42,882 nt of DNA, from assembly GCA_017464085.1 (NCBI GenBank), contig JAFUEE010000002.1, positions 1 through 42,882 of the forward strand, given 5' to 3'. A model generated the notes under the pieces. It saw nothing but the letters and a program-made list of their open reading frames with translations. It was not told the origin of the DNA and did no database searches. Below, piece by piece: positions 1 to 7,334 of the stretch. The stretch is from Pseudomonadota bacterium. Lineage in GTDB: Bacteria; Myxococcota_A; Bradymonadia; UBA4248. The position numbers and the translations under genes were made by a program. The stretch's first letter is position 1, and each line of letters begins with the position of its first letter.

Positions 1-1
1 C

Positions 2-154
2 ATGATTGCCGAACTCGATCAAGCTGAACGTCAGATTGACCGGCGACGGTATATCAAAGGCGTTAAATCTGCTTTTCCCAATGCCAAAGAGATTAAGATT
101 TACGCCCTGTGTTTTTGCCGGAAACGGTGTATGGCGAGAGTCATAAAGACGTGA
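2..154 (+). CDS. C-terminal end of a possible PD-(D/E)XK nuclease-domain protein (cut by window edge)
   Basis: The window opens inside a frame that stays open from base 2 to a TGA at 152-154, about 50 codons. Segments such as QIDRRRYIKG and IYALCFCRKRC resemble the extreme C-terminus of the nuclease module found behind AAA-ATPase-like domains (PF09820 plus PDDEXK_9 type). That family assignment is from memory of the pattern and is not certain. The AAA-ATPase-like family also seems to have left fragments at 6292-6600 and 9785-9940. An in-frame ATG lies at 2-4, but it has no visible ribosome site inside the window, so the frame probably continues to the left. Confidence 0.4.
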   Translation: MIAELDQAERQIDRRRYIKGVKSAFPNAKEIKIYALCFCRKRCMARVIKT

Positions 155-265
155 TGCTGCCACTTCGTTCTCGGAGCTTCCGAGTTTAAACCGCAATGAC
201 TGTGCCAACATGCTTCCTGATTTTTTGAAAGTCTCCCCATATCGAAGAGACTGAGAGGGTGCCGC

Positions 266-290
266 GTCGTATCGGCTACGCCGATACGAC
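266..290. repeat. Perfect TAT/ATA hairpin in the 155-340 intergenic gap
   Basis: An 11-bp perfect stem (arms 266-276 and 280-290, loop TAC) whose inner arm is TATCGGC. It belongs to the window-wide hairpin family but lacks the single-base bulge, because GTCG pairs fully with CGAC. The rest of 155-340 shows no gene I can support. The gene to the right reads leftward and ends at 341, so this hairpin lies just past its stop codon. There is no T-tract to make it a classical terminator. Confidence 0.6.
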
Positions 291-340
291 CGCGCTTTTG
301 GGGATGGTGTGTCACCGGTAGCTATGTCTTCAGAACTTTA

Positions 341-1096
341 CTACTCTCCCAGAAATTTAATAACTTCCCACTGCTTTTCTTTTTCATCATATTTAATCAA
401 TATATAACCTGTATGGCCATAAGAAATATCATCAAAATCTTCATAGTTATCAGATTCATAACATATACCTTTATATTGAAAATTAGATAAATTGGTAGAC
501 AAATCAAAGGCATCATCGTAAAGAAAATTATCTTTAAACTTCATCCCCGACAGAGTGTATGGTATAAACTTAATCTCTTCCATGTCGATATCAGCAGGCA
601 CTTTAAAACTGGCATATGCACCTGTTACAGGCTTAAACCCAATAAGGATATAGTCGTTATTGGTATAAGGTACATCAGGTCCATCATTAGATTTCAGCCA
701 CCTCGCCAGATTGACTGGTGTAGACTTAATATCTTCCCTGTCGATATCATTCTCGTCCAACACATCATCATAACCAACCTCGCGAGTACCACTTGAAATC
801 TCACTGCCATCTTCTGCTTCAAGAGTCCATTCAAATTCATCGTCACCGCCATACAAATTATACAATGACTCAGATACTTCAGAGTTATGAATTACCAAAT
901 GATAAAGTACATCCATATCCTCCCCCTCAAATGCTTCAAGCACTTCCTCAAGGTCAATTTTGCTGTCTTCATCCTTGGCATTAAACGGAACAAGATCATA
1001 TGAAATTATATTGTTGCCTTCATTGTCAGTATGGATATTTAACGTTGCATTCTCGACGGCTTTGACTGATGCTTCGTTCAAGTTTTTCTTTGTCAT
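341..1096 (-). CDS. Acidic hypothetical protein, 251 aa
   Basis: No function recognised. The start ATG at 1096 has a clear AAGGAG about 9 bases upstream, and the frame ends in TAG at 341-343. The protein is strongly acidic (many DED/EED clusters), with no signal peptide and no membrane segment, so it is probably cytoplasmic. Around residues 145-175, the run NDYILIGFKPVTGAYASF followed by ADIDMEEIKFI lines up by eye with the C-terminal half of the ankyrin protein at 7335-9677 (RYAVVYASNEKGTFLRGEF, then GEFDPEKLTVL). The two may share an uncharacterised beta-rich domain; this is inference. The coding sequence is AT-rich compared with mfd and the operons to the right, which fits acquisition. The gene upstream on the same strand starts at 1813. 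Confidence 0.75.
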   Translation of the reverse strand: MTKKNLNEASVKAVENATLNIHTDNEGNNIISYDLVPFNAKDEDSKIDLEEVLEAFEGEDMDVLYHLVIHNSEVSESLYNLYGGDDEFEWTLEAEDGSEISSGTREVGYDDVLDENDIDREDIKSTPVNLARWLKSNDGPDVPYTNNDYILIGFKPVTGAYASFKVPADIDMEEIKFIPYTLSGMKFKDNFLYDDAFDLSTNLSNFQYKGICYESDNYEDFDDISYGHTGYILIKYDEKEKQWEVIKFLGE

Positions 1097-1226
1097 TTTT
1101 TAGTCTCCTTGTTGCTCAAGTTCATGTTTTGGGTGTTTTGGTATCATAAAGATACTGGTAATTATTTGCTATAGGCGAGTTTCATAACGTCGTGGAAATC
1201 ATCTGCGATACGGAACCTCCTGTTTT

Positions 1227-1267
1227 GTTCCTCATAAAACATTGCGGAAGTGCATGTTTTGAGGAAC
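1227..1267. repeat. Imperfect hairpin between the two leftmost minus-strand genes
   Basis: GTTCCTCATAAAACAT (1227-1242) pairs with ATGTTTTGAGGAAC (1254-1267), with a 2-base bulge (AT) on the left side. It sits in the 1097-1342 gap, after the stop of the 1343-1813 gene and before the start of the 341-1096 gene when read on the minus strand. There is no T-tract after it. It could be a processing or attenuation structure between the two genes. The rest of this gap shows no gene I can support. Confidence 0.5.
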
Positions 1268-1342
1268 GGTGAATAAAACGCCCATTTGCTGGGTTAATAG
1301 GGTCAATTTTTCTATACAGGATCAATACACTGCGCCAATATT

Positions 1343-1813
1343 TTACTGGCATTCCAGAATCTTGTCCCAACGGTTCTCAGATTCTGCGATGTGTTCCAGT
1401 AAAACGTTATCAACGCCTTCGGACCCCATCTCTTCCGGCGAGCATCCTGCCCTCCTAGCCGAAAGCGCCCCAAGCTCTTCATGGGTCAGAATATGGTAGT
1501 GTGAAATATTGTTCTCATCGATGTGAACAATAACCCAATAATCGGGTTGCCTGTCAGTATTGTCGCGATACTTCTGCCATTGGGTGACAAAACGTTCGGT
1601 GCGAGAAGTCTTTACCTTAATGCGCTTTTCAGTTCCGTCTGGGTAAATCACTTGTATTTCCAAGCGATTTATGGTTCCGATTGTGATTTTATCAACGGCA
1701 CTGGTGTTGCCAAATGTGACTTGGACATTCAGACCGCGTTTTAAGAGTTCAGAGAGTGTACCGAATTTTCCGATTCCACTCAGCATTGATTTTTCACTAG
1801 AAGGCTGTGTCAT
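1343..1813 (-). CDS. Degenerate nuclease-fold (PD-(D/E)XK-like) hypothetical protein, 156 aa
   Basis: The frame continues upstream to a TTG at 1828, but the ATG at 1813 is chosen because a GGAG (1823-1826) lies 9 bases before it and the TTG would sit on top of that site. Residues about 25-120 show the spacing of a restriction-endonuclease-like fold: VDKITI, then RLEIQVIYPDG, then RIKVKTSR, then PDYWVIVHID and HYHILTHEEL. Small PD-(D/E)XK proteins that I recall have an (E/Q)xK motif at the position of IKVKTSR; here the first residue is Lys, so catalytic activity is doubtful. No partner is recognisable. It lies 37 bp downstream of the broken small gene at 1851-2014 and may once have been its operon partner. 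Confidence 0.65.
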   Translation of the reverse strand: MTQPSSEKSMLSGIGKFGTLSELLKRGLNVQVTFGNTSAVDKITIGTINRLEIQVIYPDGTEKRIKVKTSRTERFVTQWQKYRDNTDRQPDYWVIVHIDENNISHYHILTHEELGALSARRAGCSPEEMGSEGVDNVLLEHIAESENRWDKILECQ

Positions 1814-1850
1814 ATATATTATCTCCAAGTAATTGTGCGCGGAATATGGG

Positions 1851-2014
1851 TTACTTATTCGTCATATTCGTCATCGCACTCGTCATCGCCACATATTCTC
1901 TCTTGATATCAGAAAGAAGTAGAAACTTGTCTTTTGCGAGTTTAAGCGCTTCTTTTGCGCTTCTTTTGCGCTCATATCAATATACTTGTTTGTCTCGACA
2001 TAATTAACCTCCAT
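1851..2014 (-). pseudogene. Small gene broken by an 11-bp tandem duplication
   Basis: Read on the minus strand, an ATG at 2014 opens a frame beginning MEVNYVETNKYIDMSAKEA. It then meets an 11-base unit (GCGCAAAAGAA) present twice in tandem. Removing one unit restores a continuous frame (ALKLAKDKFLLLSDIKREY and onward) of about 50 codons to the TAA at 1851-1853. With both units present, translation shifts and stops early. The third frame of the 3' end reads CGDDECDDEYDE, like the Asp/Cys tract of the ankyrin protein, so the last part may derive from that kind of repeat. Function is unknown. An error in my manual frame reading is the main risk. Confidence 0.4.
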
Positions 2015-2253
2015 TGGACTTGGGAACAAACGGCTGGTTTCGAGTGAGAATTAACACAGTCAATGAAAAGAACTGCGCCAAGTAACCTATCGGATTATGA
2101 GCCAGCGACTTATGCCAACCATTGGCTATAAATCTACTGCATCATAAAAAAAAAAAAGCAATTTCTTTTTTGCAAAAAAAATCGCACAACGTGCATCCCC
2201 AGTAATGACGCGGTTTTCCGCTGCGATAGCGGCGGAAGGCGGACATAGCGAAT

Positions 2254-2394
2254 CGTTGTGGCAGTCGCCACAACGGGGAGTTAGCCCGATGTGCGGGTCG
2301 TATCGGCGCAGCCGATAGCAAGGGAGTCGGCGGCGTATGCAACGCATAGCCGCCGAGCGCAGGCCGTATGCGCCCAAAGGCGCATAGGCTGCGC
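2254..2394. repeat. Intergenic hairpin cluster: three bulged TAT/ATA hairpins plus one plain hairpin
   Basis: The gap 2015-2577 contains no gene I can support. It holds an A12 run (2146-2157) and a 9-bp perfect hairpin CGTTGTGGC/GCCACAACG (2254-2275). It also holds three tandem members of the bulged family, at 2299-2318, 2328-2355 and 2357-2394. In the second, outer arm CGGCGGC, bulged G, inner TATGC, loop AAC, GCATA and GCCGCCG pair exactly. In the third the inner arm is TATGCGCC and the outer arm about 8 bp. All three have the bulge on the plus-strand 5' side. Short reading frames across this region are translations of the repeats. Confidence 0.75.
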
Positions 2395-2577
2395 AACAAT
2401 TTAATTTCTAATAATAATTATTGTTCTGGCTGAGGGTATTAACAGCATTGTCAGACCTCTCCCCCGCCCGTTTTACGGACTCCCCCCGCTCCATTCTGGC
2501 GAGGGGAATATTGTTATTATCTGTGGCCAGCACAATACTAATTACTAATTTACCAACCACTAATTCCTAATTCCTAA

Positions 2578-2696
2578 TTAAGGAAGGTCTGAACAATTGC
2601 CGGTTTTTGGACAATAGTATTTCAGACGCATAAGTTTTGTGCGGGCGAGACGCCCGCATCCCCAGGAGGTTTTCGAATTATTCAGAGCTTCCTTAA
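2578..2696 (-). mobile_element. MITE-like 119-bp element with TTAA ends, copy 1 (at the mfd stop)
   Basis: The element runs from TTAA (2578-2581) to TTAA (2693-2696). Its ends are imperfect inverted repeats: TTAAGGAAGGTCTGAAC at one end and the complement of CAGAGCTTCCTTAA at the other. The interior carries a perfect hairpin, GCGGGCG AGA CGCCCGC (about 2641-2657). An inverted copy of exactly the same length lies at 23056-23174, and a longer one at 41503-41692. It encodes no protein. The right-hand TTAA overlaps the stop codon of mfd, which therefore may come from the insertion. Confidence 0.8.
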
Positions 2697-5600
2697 TCAA
2701 AGCATCTATTTTGGAGCTCATCAAGATAGATTGCTGCGGTTTCAATCAGCGCATCAGACTCGGATTTTGTGAGATATCTGATGAGTTTCTGATCTTGCCG
2801 GATCACATATTGTTTTGGATGCATTGTAATCATACTGACGAGCTTTGCGGGATCCAGACGAGATTTTTCACCGAGATCTAATATAATGGATGTATAATTT
2901 GCATCCATAGATTTGATGCCGAGCTTGCCGAGCATAATTTTGAGCTCGAATGTATCTTTGAGCGCATGCGCTTCTTTTGGCGCGGCGCCAAACCTGTCGA
3001 TGATTTCCCCGAATATTTCATAGAGCTGTTCAGAAGATTCAGCATTTGCCATACGTTTGTAGAAGAGCAGCCGCGTCTGGACATCAGGAATATAATCTTC
3101 GGAAAGATAAGCGGAAAGCGGAAGATTGACTTCAGACTCGACCTGATATTCATTTGTCTGACCCTGAAGGGATTCGACGGCTTCCTGCATGAGTTCGGAA
3201 TACATATCGAGGCCGACGGATGCGATATTGCCGCTCTGTTCAGCGCCGAGGATATTGCCGCAGCCGCGCATTTCGAGGTCGAGGTAGGCGATTTCGAGGC
3301 CTGAGCCAAGCTCGGTGAGTCGCTCGATCGCGGTAAGCCGCTCACGGGCGATATCGGAGAGCTCGTTCTGCCCTGTGAGGAGATAGCAGTAAGCGCGCTC
3401 GGAAGACCTGCCGACGCGGCCGCGAATCTGATAGAGCTGCGCGAGTCCGAAGCGCTCGGCATGCGACACGATCAGGCAGTTCGCCGACGGAATGTCGATG
3501 CCAGACTCGATAATCGTCGTGCACAGCAGCACATCGACTTCGTGATGGATGAACTTGAACATGGCCTGTTCGAGCTCTTTTTCGTCCATCTGCCCATGCG
3601 CGACGACGATTTTCGCGCGCGGCACCAGCCTCTGGATGCGGTCGAAATATTCAGGCAGTTCTTCCACCCGGTTGTGAAGGAAATAGACCTGCCCGCCTCG
3701 CCCGATTTCGTGCTCGATGGCCTCGGTGATGAGGGAATCGGACATTTTGGCGACAAACGTGTGAATCGCCAGGCGGTCGCTCGGCGGCGTCTCGATGACC
3801 GAAAGATCCTTGATGCCGCCCAGGCACATCTGAAACGTGCGCGGGATGGGCGTCGCCGTCATCGTCAGGCAGTCGATGCCGTCCGCAAGCGCCTTGATTT
3901 TCTCCTTATGCGCGACACCGAAGCGATGTTCCTCGTCGATGATGAGCAGGCCGAGCGATTTGAAATGCACGTCTTTGGAGAGCAGGCGGTGCGTGCCGAT
4001 CACGATATCGACCTTGCCGAGTTCGAGATCGGAGAGAATCTGCTTGATTTCCTTGGGTTTCCGGAAGCGGTTGAGCGATTCGATGTGGACGGGATGGCCT
4101 TCGAAGCGCTTGAGGAAATTTTCGTAATGCTGTTCCGCGAGGATCGTGGTGGGGACGAGCATGGCAACCTGCTTGCCGTCGAGCACAGCGCGCATGGCCG
4201 CGCGCATGGCGACTTCGGTCTTGCCAAACCCGACATCGCCGCAGACCAGGCGCTCCATCGGACGGCTCTGGTGCATGTCCGCGAGGACAGCCTCGATCGC
4301 TTTGGCCTGATCGGGCGTCTCTTCGTAGGGGAAGTCGTCCTCGAACGCCTCGAAGAAGGGATCGCGCTCGGAGAAGGCAAATCCCGTGCGGTTCATGCGG
4401 CGCGCATAGAGATCGATGAGGTCGATCGCGAGCTTTTTGACATTCTGGCGGACTTTTTCCTTGGTGCGCTCCCATGCGCCGCCGCCGAGCTTGTCGAGCC
4501 GCGTGGGCTTTTCGGCGCCCGCATATTTCTGGACGCACTTGAGGCGCTGAACGGGGATATAGAGCTGGCCGGTATCGGCATATTTGATGTGCAGGAAATC
4601 GCCGGTGATGCCGCTGACCGTAAGCGTGACAAGGCCCTGATACTGCCCGATGCCGTGATCAGCATGCACGACGTAGTCGCCGACCTTGAGATCGCGGAAA
4701 GAATTGAGGACGTGATGATCTTCAAGCTTTTTGGAGGCTTTGCGCTGCGTCTTGACGCCGAATATTTCGGACTCGGTCAGGATCGCGAGAGAATCGAGCG
4801 CGTGACGGCATCCGGAAGAGAGATTGCCGAGATAGAGGGTGATGCCGCGTGCAGGCGGCTGCCTGTCGTCGATCAGGCTGAACGGGCGGTTCGCGAGCTG
4901 CACGGGGATTGCAAGCGGCCTGAAAATCGTCCGCAAACGCTCAAGCGTCCCGCGCGAGTGCGCCACGACCGCGATTTCCCCATAGACGGACGACCATTCG
5001 GAAAGCACCTCCATGAGGTATTTGAGAAACGAATCGCCATTCTGCGCGCTCAGCTGTCGGCGCTGCGCGATGAGGTCTTCATTCGTGAGCGAATCGAACC
5101 ATGCCGTATCAGATGCGGAGCCGAACGTCAGGCTGAGGCCCGTATAGAGCACCTTGTGCGCCGACAGGCGCGGCACAAGATCTTCAGCGGCAGAGACGTG
5201 ATCGCGCGGCGGCGCGGCGAACTGCTTTTCGCCGATGACATGCTCGTACTGGCGCTGAAGCGATTCGAGATTTTTGCGATGCCCTTCGATGCAGACATCC
5301 GGCTCCAGCCAGAGAACGATAGAATCTTCGGGCACATAGTCCAGAAATGCCTGTGTATTGGGATAATACGCCGGCATCAGCGCCTGTATGCCCCAGAACA
5401 GGATGCGCTCATCGATGCGCTCGCGGGCTTTTCGCAGCAGGCTGGAAGGCCACTCGAACGCCTCCACCCAGTCGGACATTCTGTCCAGAACGCACTCGAT
5501 ATTTTCGGGAGAGAGTATGATTTCGGAGGCAGGCGTGAGGATCAGGTCGGCGCGTTTTTCAATCGTCTTCTGCGTATCGACATCGAATGCGCGGATTTCG

Positions 5601-6217
5601 TCGATCTCGTCGCCAAAGAACTCCAAGCGAGCGGCATAGGGATGCGCGGGCGAAAAGACATCGATGATGCCGCCGCGCATGGCGAAAGTGCCCTGCGTGT
5701 CGACTTCCTGCGCCTGCGCATAGCCGAGCGTGAGCAAGCGGCTTTTGAGTTCCTGCATGCTGCATGTCGTGTGAGTGCGAAGCAGGAATGTATTTTTTTC
5801 GAGGACATCCATGGGGATGCAGCGCCTCGCGAGCGTCTGAAAGCTTGCAAGCGCGATGCGCGGTCGGTCGTTTCGCAGGCGATGCAGCGCGCGGATGCGG
5901 TCGGCGACCTGTCGTCGGTTCTGAGCCACGCCGCTGTAAATGCCGGCCTGTATTTCGGGCACATGGACCGTCTCACGCGCGGCCTTCTGCGAAAAGAATG
6001 CGAGATTTTCCGCGAGCTGGGCCAAGATCGCGTCATCCGGCGCGACGACGAGGACCGGACGTGTCTGAGTGCGGTAAAGTTCCGCGAGCAAAATGGCAGT
6101 CGAAGCGGGATTGAGCCCGCGAAGATTTGTCGGCGCAGGCCTGTCGAGCGCGGCAAACACATCGGAAAGGCCATATTCATGCAGCTTGCAGAGGCGTTCT
6201 TTTTCTCGAATACTCAT
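2693..6217 (-). CDS. mfd: Transcription-repair coupling factor Mfd
   Basis: Mfd removes RNA polymerase stalled at DNA lesions and recruits UvrA. The order of domains is typical. An N-terminal UvrB-like region comes first. The RNA-polymerase-interacting domain follows near residue 515 ([17 protein letters not shown]). The SF2 translocase then shows Walker [10 protein letters not shown] near 665, DEEH near 760, TATPIPRT, and motif [11 protein letters not shown] near 930. The C-terminal TRCF domain ([19 protein letters not shown]) closes it. Length, about 1,174 aa, is normal. Start choice is uncertain: the ATG at 6217 has no obvious ribosome site, and a GTG at 6250 in the same frame has only a weak one. 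The TAA stop lies in the TTAA end of the adjacent 119-bp element, so the original C-terminus may have been slightly different. Confidence 0.95.
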   Translation of the reverse strand: MSIREKERLCKLHEYGLSDVFAALDRPAPTNLRGLNPASTAILLAELYRTQTRPVLVVAPDDAILAQLAENLAFFSQKAARETVHVPEIQAGIYSGVAQNRRQVADRIRALHRLRNDRPRIALASFQTLARRCIPMDVLEKNTFLLRTHTTCSMQELKSRLLTLGYAQAQEVDTQGTFAMRGGIIDVFSPAHPYAARLEFFGDEIDEIRAFDVDTQKTIEKRADLILTPASEIILSPENIECVLDRMSDWVEAFEWPSSLLRKARERIDERILFWGIQALMPAYYPNTQAFLDYVPEDSIVLWLEPDVCIEGHRKNLESLQRQYEHVIGEKQFAAPPRDHVSAAEDLVPRLSAHKVLYTGLSLTFGSASDTAWFDSLTNEDLIAQRRQLSAQNGDSFLKYLMEVLSEWSSVYGEIAVVAHSRGTLERLRTIFRPLAIPVQLANRPFSLIDDRQPPARGITLYLGNLSSGCRHALDSLAILTESEIFGVKTQRKASKKLEDHHVLNSFRDLKVGDYVVHADHGIGQYQGLVTLTVSGITGDFLHIKYADTGQLYIPVQRLKCVQKYAGAEKPTRLDKLGGGAWERTKEKVRQNVKKLAIDLIDLYARRMNRTGFAFSERDPFFEAFEDDFPYEETPDQAKAIEAVLADMHQSRPMERLVCGDVGFGKTEVAMRAAMRAVLDGKQVAMLVPTTILAEQHYENFLKRFEGHPVHIESLNRFRKPKEIKQILSDLELGKVDIVIGTHRLLSKDVHFKSLGLLIIDEEHRFGVAHKEKIKALADGIDCLTMTATPIPRTFQMCLGGIKDLSVIETPPSDRLAIHTFVAKMSDSLITEAIEHEIGRGGQVYFLHNRVEELPEYFDRIQRLVPRAKIVVAHGQMDEKELEQAMFKFIHHEVDVLLCTTIIESGIDIPSANCLIVSHAERFGLAQLYQIRGRVGRSSERAYCYLLTGQNELSDIARERLTAIERLTELGSGLEIAYLDLEMRGCGNILGAEQSGNIASVGLDMYSELMQEAVESLQGQTNEYQVESEVNLPLSAYLSEDYIPDVQTRLLFYKRMANAESSEQLYEIFGEIIDRFGAAPKEAHALKDTFELKIMLGKLGIKSMDANYTSIILDLGEKSRLDPAKLVSMITMHPKQYVIRQDQKLIRYLTKSESDALIETAAIYLDELQNRCFD

Positions 6218-6291
6218 CTTTAGGCAATAGGCAGTAGGGCGGTTGCTCACGGTACGCCTGGCCCTGTTTTGCGAGCAAGGCTATTGCAGAT

Positions 6292-6600
6292 TCAGCAATT
6301 CTCTTGTTGTTTGATGGAAAACGCCCTGGAAGGGCGAACGATTACAGCCCGGGGGAGCCCGCAAGGCGTACCCCCGGAGAAAGCGTCATCCAATCGATGT
6401 TCAAAAAACGTCTCCAAGGTGCGAAGCATCTGGGGCTTGCCAAAACGGCGAGGACGGGGCACGACACAAATATTCCGATCCTGCTTAATCAGGTACGATA
6501 TGAATGACGTCTTATCGGTATAGTAGATTCCTTTGTCTTTCAATCCCAGGAAACTCTCGGGAATCTCTCCAAACGGCTTCAGCCTCTTATCCAGTCCCAT
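6292..6600 (-). pseudogene. Truncated N-terminus of an AAA-ATPase-like protein
   Basis: The ATG at 6600 is preceded by GGAG at good spacing. The first 70 residues match the start of PF09820-type AAA-ATPase-like proteins: FGEIPESFLGLKDKGIYYTDKTSF, then a P-loop-like RPRRFGKPQML. The expected GKS is GKP, which should damage the P-loop. After ETFFEH the sequence runs into short hairpins (for example CGCCCT GGA AGGGCG, and CCGGGGG with CCCCCGG at about 6348-6383) and stops at 6292. The remaining roughly 400 residues of the family are missing. These proteins usually carry a C-terminal nuclease-like domain and are common in host-associated bacteria; their role is poorly known. It looks like a dead gene cut by repeat sequence. 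Confidence 0.7.
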
Positions 6601-6661
6601 TGCACTCTCCGCTTTGTCTTGACAGCAGGGCACTCCCCACGGTCATTCATCCCCACCATAA

Positions 6662-6691
6662 CTCGCCCATCCCTAAATGGCGAGATTTTTT
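6662..6691 (+). terminator. Possible stem-loop with T-tract
   Basis: CTCGCC and GGCGAG form a stem (with AT/AT and one bulged C) around a short loop, followed by T6 at 6686-6691. It reads on the plus strand, but no intact plus-strand gene precedes it, so it may be a leftover of a mobile element end. Confidence 0.35.
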
Positions 6692-6705
6692 ATATAGGGC
6701 GCGGG

Positions 6706-6852
6706 TTACCTCGCTTGGCACGTGTCACGACATCCATAAATCGTGTTTTCCGGTAAATTCAGCTCATTGCAAGCTTTGCGTTGACCAATCTCAAGCGCCA
6801 GCTTGACTGCCTGAACATTGAACTCATTGTCGTAGTGTTTCCTCTTGCTCAT
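6706..6852 (-). pseudogene. IS3-family transposase OrfA remnant
   Basis: The ATG at 6852 is preceded by GAGAGGAGG. The frame begins MSKRKHYDNEFNVQAVKLAL and continues through KACNELNLPENTIYG, the helix-turn-helix N-terminus of IS3-type OrfA proteins (usually about 100 aa). After TIYG the expected Trp is lost and the frame shifts, ending at TAA 6706-6708 after 48 codons. In a neighbouring frame the text VTRAKRGNPRP continues the family pattern, so this is a frameshifted fossil. No OrfB is present. It records past IS activity between mfd and the ankyrin gene. Confidence 0.7.
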
Positions 6853-6968
6853 AGCCTCCTCTCAGGGCTTTGCCAATTTAGCAAAAACCTTGTGGAAAAT
6901 GTGTCAACTATTTTTGTACAGGATCAGGCTGTGGAACATCATCTTTTTTACGCTCGCTGCGCCCTCTT

Positions 6969-6994
6969 GCCGCTATCGCCGCGCGATACGCGGC
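6969..6994. repeat. Bulged TAT/ATA hairpin
   Basis: Outer GCCGC, inner TATCGC, loop CGC, GCGATA, bulged C, GCGGC. This is the reverse orientation of the family. It lies in the 6853-7334 gap upstream of the ankyrin gene, before its predicted promoter. Confidence 0.65.
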
Positions 6995-7049
6995 TGAAAC
7001 GTGCACCATTGCTGGAGATGCATATTGGGCGTTTTGAGTAAAAAAAAGA

Positions 7050-7078
7050 TTGACTTTTTATGATGTAAATGATTTAAT
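7050..7078 (+). promoter_or_regulatory. Sigma-70-type promoter for the ankyrin gene
   Basis: TTGACT (7050-7055), a 17-bp spacer, and TTTAAT (7073-7078) give a near-consensus -35/-10 pair. This predicts a leader of about 250 bases before the ATG at 7335. The surrounding DNA is very AT-rich, which raises the chance of a coincidental match. Confidence 0.55.
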
Positions 7079-7262
7079 AGCCAAATAAATAAAACCACCA
7101 ATCATAATGTGGTATGGTGGAATGTTAAAGCCTACAATTTATCCACATAATCCCATATCATTCATTTATATCCATCCAACAGAAGAATCCCTATGGAAAG
7201 TGTAAGTTATTGGCTGCAATCCACTGCCTCACCGCAGAAGATTTCCACGGCATCATGAAACT

Positions 7263-7284
7263 CGCATGCGAAAATCTGCATGCG
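7263..7284 (+). promoter_or_regulatory. Stem-loop in the ankyrin gene leader
   Basis: CGCATGC (7263-7269) and GCATGCG (7278-7284) form a 7-bp stem, 36 bases before the AAGGAG ribosome site at 7321-7326. It could influence leader stability or translation; no known riboswitch class is recognised. Confidence 0.35.
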
Positions 7285-7334
7285 CCACCAATCATCTCTA
7301 AAACAGAAAGAAAGAGGAACAAGGAGAACGAAAC

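Noticed and set aside
1269..1744. Short plus-strand frames opposite the 156-aa protein gene
   Set aside because: They lie antisense to a gene with a good ribosome site and have no support of their own.
2126..2399. Two overlapping minus-strand frames of about 85 codons
   Set aside because: They are translations of the intergenic hairpin cluster and poly-A run; no ribosome site and no family match.
3461..6223. Very long open frame (about 920 codons) on the plus strand opposite mfd
   Set aside because: It is the antisense shadow of a GC-rich, clearly recognisable mfd gene; its translation is Arg/Asp/Phe-biased and resembles no protein family.
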